A stretch of DNA of 64,000 nucleotides from the NCBI GenBank assembly GCA_029959085.1, contig JARWIR010000003.1, positions 30,953,505 to 31,017,504 of the forward strand, read 5' to 3'. Source of the DNA: Nemophila menziesii (lineage: Eukaryota > Streptophyta > Magnoliopsida > Boraginales > Hydrophyllaceae). The notes beneath the pieces are model-generated. The model was not told the origin of the DNA. It did no database searches and saw only the letters and a list, made by a program, of their open reading frames with translations. Below, piece by piece: positions 46,464-57,543 of this stretch (positions are counted from its first letter, which is position 1; each line of letters begins with the position of its first letter). A program made the position numbers and the translations under genes.

Positions 46464-48235
46464 ATTATGGTCTTTTTGTCGCGTTAGAGAAAGTCCTCTT
46501 ATAATTCCTAGTGATTTTTAGCATTCATTTGACACACAAAATTAAGCAACTAAGCAATTTCTTGACCATTTGATGCCAATATTTTAAGCATTTTAGGCAA
46601 GCTCTATTTCTTCATCTCGTGAGTGCACACAACTAGAGGACGGTGCGATAACACCTTGGAAGATAGTCGCTGAAGATCATTTAGCATCCTGATTGTGTCG
46701 TAATCTTTTTAAGATAGTAGGTTCTCCTGGCACATTAATAATATAAGTTTGTTTTCTTTTATGCTATAGTTTTACTCTTTCTTTTGTCTTAGATACTTGT
46801 CATTTTGATCCCCGGCAACGACGATTATGTTCATTTTATTGCATTAGAGAATGTCCTCTTATAATTTACAGTCAATTTTTGCATTCATTTGAGACACAAA
46901 ATTAAGCAACTAAGCAATTTCTTAACCATTTGATGTCAAACTTTTGAGAATTTTAGGCAAGCGTCGTTTCTTACCTCTTGATTGCACACGATTTAGGGAC
47001 GGTGAGATTACACCTTGGGAAATAGTCGTTGAAGATCATTTAGCATCCCAATTGCGTCGTAATTGTTTTAAGAAAGTAGGCTATCCTGGCACATTAATAA
47101 GATAAGTTTGTTCTATTTAATGCTCTAGCTTTACTCTTTTTTTTCTTAGATTCTTGTCATTTCAATTGCATTATATAACAATGTCAAGTAAGGGAAATCG
47201 AGGGATCATAAGTCATATGCATATCAAACTTAATTCACCATTTGCTTGTATATGGCTCTACCATTTTTATAGACAAAAAAAAAACATGTCTGTTTAACAT
47301 TAAAGACCTTAGAGAATGTCCTCTTATAATTTACAGTCAATTTTTGCATTCATTTGAGACACAAAATTAAGCAACTAAGCAATTTCTTAACCATTTGATG
47401 TCAAACTTTTGAGAATTTTAGGCAAGCGTCGTTTCTTACCTCTTGATTGCACACGATTTACGGACGGTGAGATTACACCTTGGGAAATAGTCGTTGAAGA
47501 TCATTTAGCATCCCAATTGCGCCGTAATTGTTTTAAGAAAGTAGGCTATCCTGGCACATTAATAAGATAAGTTTGTTCTATTTAATGCTCTAGTTTTACT
47601 CTTTTTTTTTTTCTTAGATTCTTGTCATTTCAATTGCATTATATAACAATATCAAGTAAGGGAAATCGAGGGATCATAAGTCATATGCATATCAAACTTA
47701 ATTCACCATTTGCTTGTATATGGCTCTACCATTTTTATAGACAAAAAAAACATGTCTATTTAACATTAAAGACCTTAGAGAATGTCCTCTTATAATTTAC
47801 AGTCAATTTTTGCATTCATTTGATACACAAAATTAAGCAACTAAGCAATTTCTTAACCATTTGATGTCAACCTTTTGAGAATTTTAGGCAAGCGTCGTTT
47901 CTTACCTCTTGATTGCACACGATTGAGGGACGGTGAGATTACACCTTGGGAAATAGTCGTTGAAGATCATTTAGCATCCCGATTGCGTCGTAATTGTTTT
48001 AAGAAAGTAGGCTATCCTGGCACATTAATAAGATAAGTTTGTTCTATTTAATGCTCTGGTTTTACTCTTTTTTTTTCTTAGATTCTTGTCATTTCAATTG
48101 CATTATATAACAATATCAAGTAAGGGAAATCGAGGGATCATAAGTCATATGCATATCAAACTTAATTCACCATTTGCTTGTATTCACCATTTAATGTCTA
48201 TTTAACATTAAAGACCTTTTTTTATAACTAAAGTG
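46443..48235 (+). repeat. Tandem repeats of the tRNA-Asp 3' flank, about 460 bp, four copies
   Basis: The tRNA 3' end plus flank (46443-46806) is followed by a second copy starting TGATCCCCGGCAACGACGATTATG at 46807. Two more copies start at AGAGAATGTCC (47314 and 47776), so copies 2-4 have a period of 462-464 bp and are nearly identical. Copy 1 is more diverged. Copies 3 and 4 lack tRNA sequence. Common content includes AAGCAACTAAGCAATTTCTT and GGCAAGCGTCG. No coding frame. Confidence 0.85.
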
Positions 48236-48239
48236 ATTC

Positions 48240-49330
48240 TGATTCTTTCTTCATAGCCAAGAGCCAGTCTGATATGATAATACCTCTTAAATGCATTCAT
48301 AAACGTTAATATGGATAATGCACCGTTGTCGCATCAATGAGTTGAACGATCTTCAATAAATAAAAATTGTTCCTCATGCATGCCATGTTAAGATTATGTG
48401 ATCGACACACATTCTCTTACTCATATTGGGTTTAGAGACTAATACTAGGTTAACAACCCAAATCAAATGATTGGCTTCCATTCTATATAGAATCTGGAGC
48501 AGACACTCGACCCCATTTTTAATCACAAGATTGTTTTCTTAAAAAAAGGGTTCCTTTTCTATTAAATAAGTTGAACATCGAGATTGACATGCAATCACTG
48601 AACTAATATGAATATGTCAATTCCTACCACGACTTCAATTTCCCAGGCAATCAGTTGTGTGCTATTTGAGTTTATTGTGGAACACTCTCCTTTGATTTGG
48701 ATTAAGTGTTTCAAAAAAGATTACGTTCATGTTTGTGGATCCAAAAGGTACATCTATAAGTTTTCTGTAGAAAGAGGCTCACCTTGAGGACTTCATTTAG
48801 GTATCTCTAGCACGAACACATGTGACCCAACTAAAGAGTTATGATAACATTCTTTCTCTCATGGCTAATTACCTCGAATACCTATGACTCCTTCTATCAT
48901 CATAAACTTCATTGTCATATGGTATGTTTATACTACATTTCTCATTAATTTTAGAGTATTACACTCCAATGAGTAGATGATATCCAGTCTCGCTTTCTAA
49001 ATTAAGAACTTGGTGCATAATTTTACAAAGGTTATGTCCTAGCAGATCGTCATTGAAAAATCAATGTACCTAACATGCTTATAGCTTTGTCCAGTGAATC
49101 CTTGAATAGTGTCACTATAACATCATATTTATATATGGTTGATCTTCATTTGGTTGATGTTAGTGATGAATAATATATCCATCAAACTCCCAATGTCGAT
49201 CAATATTTGTTTTCCAATGCTTCAGGTTATTGTTGGAATAATAAAGGTAATGTAGTCAGGAAACATCAACCCTTGAGAATATTTTTCATTAAATTTGATG
49301 TCATTATCATTTGGGGATACTTTCATAGTT
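48240..49330 (-). pseudogene. Ty3/gypsy protease-RT remnant
   Basis: On the minus strand, 49320-49150 reads PDYITFIIPTIT ... GKQILIDIGSLMDILF, matching the aspartic protease of Tat/Ogre-type elements, where the active site is normally DNGSS.DILY; here it is DIGS. About 48900 reads MKFMMIEGVIGIRGN, the post-protease segment. 48540-48320 reads WVVNLVLVSKPNMSKRMCVD and NNFYLLKIVQLIDAT, the start of RT. Many stops and frameshifts occur. It is old and inactive. Confidence 0.55.
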
Positions 49331-49359
49331 TAGGACTGAACCTTGTGATAATATGAAGG

Positions 49360-49700
49360 CTTGTGACTTTATCGCTAAAAGTCTCATCAGGTTGTGACTT
49401 AACCAGCAAAAGTCTCAGGAGTTTTTAGGTTGTGGTTTAGCTCGAAAAAACCTCATTGTAACAGTTTCTATCTCATCGAGAAGAGATATCAAGGAGCTTA
49501 GTGGAAAGTATTAAAAATCCTATGGAGATGACCCTAGGTAGTGAATGTAGGGAAACCAAACCACTATAAATCACTTGTGTAATTTCTTACCTTAAAATCT
49601 TTAATTATTGCTTACGTTTCTCTTTCTTATACTTAATTATATTTTTTGTACTTAATTTCTCTTAGTACTTGTTAGAAAGCTTAGGAACCCTCTTCCTTAG
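49360..49700 (+). repeat. Diverged Copia LTR fragment
   Basis: The stretch around 49535-49580 (GTGAATGTAGGGAAACCAAA, CCACTATAAATCAC) matches the LTR of the young Copia-type element (complement of 51310-51360) but in the opposite orientation and strongly diverged. Boundaries are uncertain. Confidence 0.4.
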
Positions 49701-50662
49701 GTGCTCAATTGTTTTCCTTTGGTCCTTTAGCTTGCATTTTTTTATTGAACTCTAGGCTTAGAGAATCCGTCTGTCTTAGTTGCTCTTTTATGTGACCTTA
49801 GGTATTTATCTTATACTATAAATACTTAGGTCCTCATTGACTCCCTAGATAGATAATCTTTTAGAAATACTTATCCTAGTTGTATCTTCACCTAAAAATT
49901 TATTATCTTGCGTAATCCCTTGGCTACTTATCATCCTTGGCTAGCACAATTCATATCCTTGAACTTAGATTCCATATTTATAACTCTTAGAACATCCCTA
50001 GCATCATATCTTAGAAGTTTGACCTCAGGTTTGAAAAACCATAGTTTAGAAGCCCCTTTATATTTCATTTGTCATATATTGGATTAGAGTCCTCTCACCC
50101 CTCTATAAATTTACTCATAGAAATATAAAACCTCTTTCTTTTACCATTTACAACTCAAAATATATTGCACTGGAGAGTTTTCAAAACGGCACATGGGGTA
50201 TGTTTTCATAAAGTGAAGTGATTGATTGACCAATTAAAATGTGACATGTGGCTAGATTATAAGTATATTTTCATAAATAATGTAGGTAAATTTTCATAAA
50301 TGATATAGGGCCCACACAATAGGTAACTTTTTATAAAATATAGGTAACTTTTCATAAATGATATAGGTAACTTTTCATAAAATGTTAAAAAAAATCAAAA
50401 TTAATTTTGTATCGTGTTGAAGACTCTCCTGTATTGCACACATTTATGAGAGGAGAGGCGACTTAACCACACAAATTCCTATGAACCCATTTAAAAACAT
50501 ATCTAGCTGGTGAATCCCACAATATGCCCCCATAATGACTAACCTTGGTAACACGTAAAACTACCATCAATATTCAGTTTGATTCCTATAATTAGTTTTA
50601 CTCATTTCACCAACCTCGAGTCAAATGGATCTCCAATATAATGGGAAAATAGTTACAAACTC
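49701..50662. other. Intergenic sequence, no gene seen
   Basis: Moderately AT-rich. Phrases such as 'TAGGTAACTTTTCATAAA' are repeated three times at 50270-50380. No domain or RNA gene was recognised. Confidence 0.5.
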
Positions 50663-50677
50663 AATTTGTATTATTAT

Positions 50678-50799
50678 CTTTTTTAATACATCTGAGAGCC
50701 ACTTTGGACTCCGATCCATTTTTTACTCCAGTAAGATTTGATCGTAGGACCTCTTGGTTATTGTAGAGTACTCTAACCACTAAAACCACTATGGATCTT
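50678..50799 (-). mobile_element. tRNA-derived SINE, copy 2
   Basis: 122 bp on the minus strand, flanked by AATTTGTATTATTAT (50663-50677) and AATTTGTGTTATTAT (50800-50814), a 14/15 target duplication. It shares with copy 1 the boxes AGTGGTTAGAG and GAGGTCCTACGATC and the tail segment CCAAAGTGGCTCTC. The A tail is seen as a T run at its left edge. Confidence 0.85.
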
Positions 50800-51018
50800 A
50801 ATTTGTGTTATTATTAAAGTTGATTGAGTTGGTTTGAACTTGTCTAGACCATGCATGAACTTCACTACCAAAAATAAATAAATATATATATACATATATA
50901 TATATTATCACCTACTCCATATCACTGTCACACGAACACAAGCTAGCCTTCCCCCTCTCCATATCTTGCCCTTCCGCCTCCTTCCTATCTCACATAAGCC
51001 ATATGGTGTCGCCTAAGG

Positions 51019-52371
51019 TGAAAGTCCTAGAGGGGGGGTGAATAGGATTACTAATAAGATAATGCCTAATTAAAATCTTTTGGACAATAATAAGTTTAAG
51101 AGAAAACTTCTAAGTCAACTAATATAAATCAAACACTTATAGGATCATGCAAAGAAAAGAGTAAGGTTTGATATAAAAGTATAACTAGTGAAAAGCTAAT
51201 CCAATATCTTAAACTACTCTAGAAGACTATATGTTAGATAACCTAGATAAACAATTCATGCTAGCATATAATCAAACATATAGAGTGCGGAAAGTAAATA
51301 GAGTAGGGATAGAAAGATACACACGATTTATAGTGGTTCGGTTTCCCTACATCCACTACCTAAGGAAGCCTCCTTAGGATTTCAAGCTTTTCACTAAGCT
51401 TCCGTGTCTCTCTTAACCGGGTCGAGAACACAATAACCTTTACAAACTCTTCGATAACACGAAGGACACACCACTTGCGTAATCACAACACAAGGACACC
51501 AAGTATACTCCCTATACTTGAATTCTCTCTTAATCTATCTATTACAAGACCTAGACTTAAGAGGATAGCAACAAAGTGTTTAAAGGTTTGCTAATTAAAG
51601 CTTGTAACTAAAACTCCTAAAGAGTGGATATGACTATAAGCTTGTATACTCCTTCTTGAGTGGATAGAATCTTGTGGCTTAATTGATTAACTCCTTGAAA
51701 GGATTAATAAGCACACTAAGATTGAATTTGACTATGTATAGCTCTTGACACCTTCTTGAATGATAGCAATTAAGCCCTTTAATGTTTGTAATTAGTTGGT
51801 GTGGTTGTAGCCTTCAAAGAGCTTCAATTTATAGCAGAAAATAGCTCCCAACGGTCATAAGGTTTGAGTCTAACGGATCTATTAATCTCCCAACGGATAT
51901 ATTTCTTATGACTTGGCTTTTGTGCAGAAAACCCTTCTTTGCGGTATACCGCAGCGGTGTACCGCGCTTCAGTGTTTAATTTTCTTGCTTACTGGTCGGG
52001 CTAGTCCTCTATACCGCGCCCTGGTCCGCGCTTGGTCCGGTATACCGTAGCGGTGTACCGCGCCTAGTAAACTTTGAAGGAAAAGACTTTGATCAATAAT
52101 TCCTCTTCATGAAAGTTGTTGTAAACATTATTCTAAGAATCCTTGAAGTTGAACACTAAGGCTAATTCTCAATAAACATAAAGATACGGTTAATAGCATT
52201 TGTAAGAGAATAAGATTCTTAAGATAATTAAGTTTAAACAACATGATAATGAAGGAGCTTTTTGATGAAAAGAGTGCAAGAAAGAATGTTAATAACAAGA
52301 GAAAATAGCACACTAATCACAAGAGGATTTGTCACATTAAAACACCTAATTAGGGAGGCTATATGCCAACA
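51019..52371 (-). repeat. 3' LTR of the Copia-type element
   Basis: In element orientation TGTTGGCATATAGCC ... CCTCTAGGACTTTCA. It contains a GC-rich patch (51940-52070) with GCGGTATACCGC and GGTGTACCGCGC. The 61-codon frame at 52313-52128 occurs identically in the other LTR and is not a gene. Confidence 0.92.
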
Positions 52372-52385
52372 ATCTCCCCCTTTTT
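52372..52385 (-). promoter_or_regulatory. Polypurine tract, with extra copies upstream
   Basis: AAAAAGGGGGAGAT lies directly before the 3' LTR, the place for plus-strand priming. Similar GGGGGAG tracts occur at 52454-52462, 52531-52541 and 52832-52840. Confidence 0.8.
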
Positions 52386-52389
52386 GATG

Positions 52390-53399
52390 ATGACAAATCC
52401 TTCACTAAAACACCTTAGGAAGGATATAAAAGATTAAGCATTTATGAAATAAAGCTCCCCCTCACAAAAAGCATGCATTTGTGAGTTTTTAAAACGTGCA
52501 AGTTTTGAAAGTTTTAGTGCACATAATATTTCTCCCCCTTTGTCTTCATCAAAAAGACGGGGTAAAAACAACTAAGAGTAGAAGAGCAAAGACAACTCGA
52601 GTGAATAGATTTTTTAAACAATGATAGAGAGAGTGTGCAAGAGTTTTAGATAAGAAAACGATTTTAAGAAGGTGATGCACAAAGATAGATAAGAGTAAAG
52701 GATAGAGATATTTACCAACTCCTTGATTGATACATGTTCATTTCAAATGCTTTCTAATGACACAAACAATTAGTAGCAATATAAGAAATAAAAGATTAGT
52801 AAGCATTTGAGTTTTTAAAATTTTAAACAAAGTCTCCCCCTTACAAAGTGCATAGATTTTGTTTTAATTTTGAAAAAGTTTGATTGACAATTTTACCCTA
52901 AAAAGAACACTTGAAAACATTTTGAAGAAAGTTTAGGGGTAAAATGTATTTTTTTGAAAAACAAGGGGTCAAGATGTATTTTTCAAAACTTTGGGGTCTA
53001 AACGCAATTTTGAGAAAATCAATTTGGGACCACAATGCAAATTTCAAACTTGTTAGGAACAATGCTATAGAGAGCAAACTATAGGGACTAAGAAGCAATA
53101 TCAAGAAGTACCTATAACATCAAAGATCATGTTAGCAACATAAAGATCAAATCAACAAAGAAAGGCAACTAACAATCAAGATAGAAGCAAGTACCAATTA
53201 TCCAAATAAAACATTTAGCATCCTAACAAATAAAGCAACGTAGCAATATCCTAGATGTCCAAAACACGGACCCATAAAAACTTAAAAGCATAAACAACCA
53301 TAAAACAAGTTCTAATAAAAACCACTTAAGCAATATAAGACTCAAAAACCACCAAGAAGGATTTTCTCCACCAAACACAAAGTACCAAACCAAGACGAA
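52390..53399 (-). other. Non-coding 3' region of the Copia-type element
   Basis: About 1 kb between the plant-transposon ORF and the PPT. No ORF of interest apart from a 68-codon frame (53104-52898) without a domain. It contains three additional polypurine tracts, listed with the PPT. Confidence 0.6.
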
Positions 53400-54644
53400 C
53401 TAACGATAATCACGAGGAGAGCGGCTCCTTGATCTACTCCCATTTCCAATATCATTGCGAATACACGAAACATCACTTTTTACACATGAGAGCTCATTCG
53501 CAAGATTTCCTATCTTTTCTTCCAAAACTCCAAATTTTCTTTCTATTTTATCTTCCAAAGCCACAAATTTACTCCCTATATAATCCATAAAACGGGACAT
53601 AGCACTTTCGAAACCGGATGGATTAGGAGGGTTAACAAAGGTGGGTTGGCTTGGAGTGGGCTCATTGGGAATGGGGTTTTGTTGATCCGGGTTATCTACT
53701 AGAATAAGAGTCTCAAGCTCCGGACCATCGGTTTCGCTTTTAGCTCCAAGAATGCGATTACGAATATTATCATCCGAGATACGATTAATAGTGGAGATCG
53801 AAACATATGTATTGTTATAAATAACAAATTTCATCCTAAGAATCGTGAGATAATCGAAGTTCCAAGACTTATTCATTGCTTTCACATTAGTCCCTCCAAA
53901 AGAAATATCATTAATCTCAAAGATTTTGGATAGAAATATACCGTAAGGGACTTTATCCCGAGAGGCACGAGCGTGATTCATCCATTTTAGCATAATAGTA
54001 ATGATGTTAATAGGTTGTTTGGAGAAGATCAAGAATAAAAGATAAGCTTCATATGGGATAAGCTTGGCATCATGCTTATCTTTTGGAATAACGGCCGAGA
54101 TAAGAAACTTGTGGGCCACGATAAATTCCGGGTCAAAATTACGAATATTCCAATTTCTATCCGCAACAACCATTCTACTATTAACGAACTCATTCACTTC
54201 ATTTTGAGCAACAATATCTATATTTGAATTATCCCAACCACTTGACCAAAACCCGCTAAAACCATCCGAGGGTACATCAAATTTAGAACACAAAGCATTT
54301 GATTTTAAACGAGTAACGGTACCCGATACAATTGATTTAACCGAAGTATTAGCATGATTAAATTCAAAATTCGTATAAAAATCTTCGATTAACCCGGTTG
54401 CCAAATGACTACCCGAAAAAGCAAATATCTTATGAAATTTTTGAATTGAAAATAGTTTAAATAGAGAATCATCACCGGAGGGAAAAGCCGAGGGGCAAAT
54501 CGTTCTTCCCGGTAGAACATCGAATGGCCGGAGTGGTGGTGGTGGTGGTGATGGTGACTTCGCCGGAGATGGTTCACGGTGGCGGCTTGAGGAGGCTCCG
54601 GTGGAAGACTTTTTCTTGTTGGCAATTGATTTTGTTCTAACCAT
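53400..54644 (-). CDS. Plant-transposon protein (414 aa) of the Copia-type element
   Basis: One uninterrupted frame. Residues 1-40 are basic and Ser/Pro-rich (KKKSSTGASSSRHREPSPAK) with a poly-proline run. The body (about 60-270) has GLIEDFYTNFEFN, VPSDGFSGFWSSG, IVAHKFLISAVIP, YEAYLLFLIF and KVPYGIFLSKIFE, the order of hydrophobic motifs of the 'putative plant transposon protein' family. The linker (330-350) is Pro-rich. Residues 355-405 are a likely coiled coil (FVALEDKIERKFGVLEEKIG) and the tail is RS-rich (GSRSRSRSPRD). The broken ORFs at 19880-20843 and 23846-25020 have the same plan: basic N-terminus, family body, coiled-coil tail. The intact frame in a recent insertion suggests it was made by the source copy. 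Its role is unknown. Confidence 0.75.
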   Translation of the reverse strand: MVRTKSIANKKKSSTGASSSRHREPSPAKSPSPPPPPLRPFDVLPGRTICPSAFPSGDDSLFKLFSIQKFHKIFAFSGSHLATGLIEDFYTNFEFNHANTSVKSIVSGTVTRLKSNALCSKFDVPSDGFSGFWSSGWDNSNIDIVAQNEVNEFVNSRMVVADRNWNIRNFDPEFIVAHKFLISAVIPKDKHDAKLIPYEAYLLFLIFSKQPINIITIMLKWMNHARASRDKVPYGIFLSKIFEINDISFGGTNVKAMNKSWNFDYLTILRMKFVIYNNTYVSISTINRISDDNIRNRILGAKSETDGPELETLILVDNPDQQNPIPNEPTPSQPTFVNPPNPSGFESAMSRFMDYIGSKFVALEDKIERKFGVLEEKIGNLANELSCVKSDVSCIRNDIGNGSRSRSRSPRDYR

Positions 54645-54834
54645 GGTGGAAATTGAAGTGGGTAATGGAGTAGGAAGAGAGAGGAGTTATTTAGGTGGTG
54701 AAAGAGGGTGTTTTTGGTGGTGGAATCGGAGGGTTTTTGGCCGGAAATCGCCAAGGAGGAAGAAGGAGGAAGATGAAATGAAGAAGTGAAGAAGAATTGC
54801 AGAAAAAACGGGTTCTTAAACCTGTCAAACCCTT

Positions 54835-54880
54835 ACGTGCGGTGTACCGCGGGATTCGTCCGGTGCACCGCACGAGTCCT
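54835..54880 (-). other. GC-rich palindromic leader box before the plant-transposon ORF
   Basis: In plus-strand reading: GTGCGGTGTACCGCGG ... CCGGTGCACCGCAC. A CT-rich leader (54830-54650) and the start codon at 54644 follow, the same arrangement as in element C. Confidence 0.65.
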
Positions 54881-55075
54881 CGATTTGCACAATAAAAAAT
54901 TCCCGAAACACACTCGAAACTTCCCCAAAAGACTCGGAATGATATAAAATAATTTTGAGCATCTTTGTTTTGAAAAGAGGAGCCAAGGGGAACCGTATTT
55001 TCCTTTTATGAGGTTTGAACGTCCTTTTGCATAAAATTCCATTTTCTTGACGCTCAACACCTTCTTTGCATATTA

Positions 55076-56161
55076 CTATGGTAACCGAGGTGGAATGGAT
55101 CCGGAAATGTTGTTAGCATTTGTCACGATCCATATTGGTTTTTCCCATGAAGGTATCAAAGATCCACTAATAAGTTGTTCATGATAATGGCATGTAGAAG
55201 CATGATGACCGGGTTTACCACAATAGTTGCAATAACTTCCTTTTTGAATAGAATAACCATGTAGAGGTTTTGAACAAGAAGTTTCCCCATTTTTTCCAAT
55301 ATCCAAATTTTCACTAACATACACCTTTTCTTTGAAAAAATCATTTGGATCAAAAGGGGTGATATTTGAGAAAGGATGATTTTTTAAAGCATCAAGAGCA
55401 AGGGAAAAAGCTTCATCCAATTTTTTAAAACCTTCTATGTTTTTCTTCAAAGGATGTTTCCATTTATTAAAGATAAAAATGTTTTCAAAACATGGGTTTT
55501 TAGTATTGCCAAGAATATCATCCAAGGTAATAAAACATTTAAAACAATTCTTTGGCTCAATATTACCCTTTTTTAACATAAGATTATTCAAATGGATTTG
55601 AGAATCAAGAATTTTGAGAAGGGATGAAATTTGCCTAATATCACAATAATTATAAGGAAGAGATAAAGAGTTAGGATAAAGTGCTACCTCATGATTAGGT
55701 TTAAAATCGTTGTGAGATTCATTATGGATTGAGACTTCTTCTTCTTCATTATTTTCGACAATTCCATATATAAACTCCAAACGATTCCAAAGCTCTTTTG
55801 CGGTTTTACAATCTAACATTTGTGAGAAAATTTCTTCGGAAATTCCACGAATGAGAGTGTACATTGGTTTTGCATTTTGAGTGAGCTTAGCCTTTTCCTC
55901 AATGGTGAGTTCATCAAAATCTTTTTCTTCTTGATTTAGCTTGAGAACTCCTTGTTCATTTAACTCTTCTTTATAAGGGATAAATGGACCTTCTTTTACA
56001 ATTCTCCATTGATCGGGATCTTCGTTTTTGATAAATTCCTCCATTTTTGTTCTCCAAGCAAAATAGTGAGTTCCTACAAAAAGTGGAGGACGAGTAGAAA
56101 ACGAACTCTCCAAAAGATTAAATTCCATGTCGTTTACTCTACTAACGATTAAGCTATTCAC
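55076..56161 (-). CDS. Copia-type gag with CCHC zinc knuckle (361 aa)
   Basis: Starts 10 bp after the primer-binding site. Residues 20-150 carry the Copia gag core: PPLFVGTHYFAWRTKMEEFI, QWRIVKEGP, KPMYTLIRGISEEIF, CKTAKELWNRLEFIYG. A zinc knuckle CNYCGKPGHHASTC (CX2CX4HX4C) is near residue 315. The usual downstream protease, integrase, RT and RNase H are missing; the frame ends shortly after the knuckle (IVTNANNISGSIPPRLP) and is followed by the GC box module. It would form the particle shell and bind RNA, if translated. Confidence 0.85.
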   Translation of the reverse strand: MNSLIVSRVNDMEFNLLESSFSTRPPLFVGTHYFAWRTKMEEFIKNEDPDQWRIVKEGPFIPYKEELNEQGVLKLNQEEKDFDELTIEEKAKLTQNAKPMYTLIRGISEEIFSQMLDCKTAKELWNRLEFIYGIVENNEEEEVSIHNESHNDFKPNHEVALYPNSLSLPYNYCDIRQISSLLKILDSQIHLNNLMLKKGNIEPKNCFKCFITLDDILGNTKNPCFENIFIFNKWKHPLKKNIEGFKKLDEAFSLALDALKNHPFSNITPFDPNDFFKEKVYVSENLDIGKNGETSCSKPLHGYSIQKGSYCNYCGKPGHHASTCHYHEQLISGSLIPSWEKPIWIVTNANNISGSIPPRLP

Positions 56162-56170
56162 GTAGAGTTA

Positions 56171-56183
56171 GGCTCTGATACCA
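56171..56183 (-). promoter_or_regulatory. tRNA-Met primer-binding site
   Basis: TGGTATCAGAGCC, two bases after the 5' LTR end, complementary to the 3' end of initiator tRNA-Met, as usual in plant Copia elements. Confidence 0.92.
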
Positions 56184-56185
56184 AT

Positions 56186-57538
56186 TGAAAGTCCTAGAGG
56201 GGGGGTGAATAGGATTACTAATAAGATAATGCCTAATTAAAATCTTTTGGACAATAATAAGTTTAAGAGAAAACTTCTAAGTCAACTAATATAAATCAAA
56301 CACTTATAGGATCATGCAAAGAAAAGAGTAAGGTTTGATATAAAAGTATAACTAGTGAAAAGCTAATCCAATATCTTAAACTACTCTAGAAGACTATATG
56401 TTAGATAACCTAGATAAACAATTCATGCTAGCATATAATCAAACATATAGAGTGCGGAAAGTAAATAGAGTAGGGATAGAAAGATACACACGATTTATAG
56501 TGGTTCGGTTTCCCTACATCCACTACCTAAGGAAGCCTCCTTAGGATTTCAAGCTTTTCACTAAGCTTCCGTGTCTCTCTTAACCGGGTCGAGAACACAA
56601 TAACCTTTACAAACTCTTCGATAACACGAAGGACACACCACTTGCGTAATCACAACACAAGGACACCAAGTATACTCCCTATACTTGAATTCTCTCTTAA
56701 TCTATCTATTACAAGACCTAGACTTAAGAGGATAGCAACAAAGTGTTTAAAGGTTTGCTAATTAAAGCTTGTAACTAAAACTCCTAAAGAGTGGATATGA
56801 CTATAAGCTTGTATACTCCTTCTTGAGTGGATAGAATCTTGTGGCTTAATTGATTAACTCCTTGAAAGGATTAATAAGCACACTAAGATTGAATTTGACT
56901 ATGTATAGCTCTTGACACCTTCTTGAATGATAGCAATTAAGCCCTTTAATGTTTGTAATTAGTTGGTGTGGTTGTAGCCTTCAAAGAGCTTCAATTTATA
57001 GCAGAAAATAGCTCCCAACGGTCATAAGGTTTGAGTCTAACGGATCTATTAATCTCCCAACGGATATATTTCTTATGACTTGGCTTTTGTGCAGAAAACC
57101 CTTCTTTGCGGTATACCGCAGCGGTGTACCGCGCTTCAGTGTTTAATTTTCTTGCTTACTGGTCGGGCTAGTCCTCTATACCGCGCCCTGGTCCGCGCTT
57201 GGTCCGGTATACCGTAGCGGTGTACCGCGCCTAGTAAACTTTGAAGGAAAAGACTTTGATCAATAATTCCTCTTCATGAAAGTTGTTGTAAACATTATTC
57301 TAAGAATCCTTGAAGTTGAACACTAAGGCTAATTCTCAATAAACATAAAGATACGGTTAATAGCATTTGTAAGAGAATAAGATTCTTAAGATAATTAAGT
57401 TTAAACAACATGATAATGAAGGAGCTTTTTGATGAAAAGAGTGCAAGAAAGAATGTTAATAACAAGAGAAAATAGCACACTAATCACAAGAGGATTTGTC
57501 ACATTAAAACACCTAATTAGGGAGGCTATATGCCAACA
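56186..57538 (-). repeat. 5' LTR of the Copia-type element
   Basis: 1353 bp, offset by exactly 5167 bp from the 3' LTR throughout the stretches compared. It carries the same GC-rich patch (57107-57240). Confidence 0.92.
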
Positions 57539-57543
57539 TAAGG

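Larger units (their letters stand above)
51019..57538 (-). mobile_element. Young non-autonomous Copia-type LTR element, 6520 bp
   Basis: TAAGG duplicates flank it (51014-51018 and 57539-57543). Both LTRs are 1353 bp with no length difference and, where compared, identical sequence, so insertion was very recent. On the minus strand: 5' LTR (57538-56186), tRNA-Met primer site, Copia-type gag (56161-55076), GC box (54880-54835), a 414-residue plant-transposon protein (54644-53400), a non-coding stretch with several polypurine tracts, PPT, and 3' LTR (52371-51019). There is no protease, integrase, RT or RNase H. It must use enzymes supplied by another element. Confidence 0.9.

Noticed and set aside
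46843..48235. Regular repeats considered as a CRISPR-like array
   Set aside because: Units are about 460 bp and nearly identical throughout, with no repeat-spacer pattern; this is plant nuclear DNA with a tRNA-flank tandem array.
52128..52313. 61-codon minus-strand frame, repeated at 57295-57480
   Set aside because: It lies in the LTRs of the Copia-type element and is duplicated only because the LTRs are identical; no domain.
54389..54754. 121-codon minus-strand frame with a His-rich run overlapping the 414-aa ORF start
   Set aside because: Shadow frame of the proline-rich region and leader of the plant-transposon protein.
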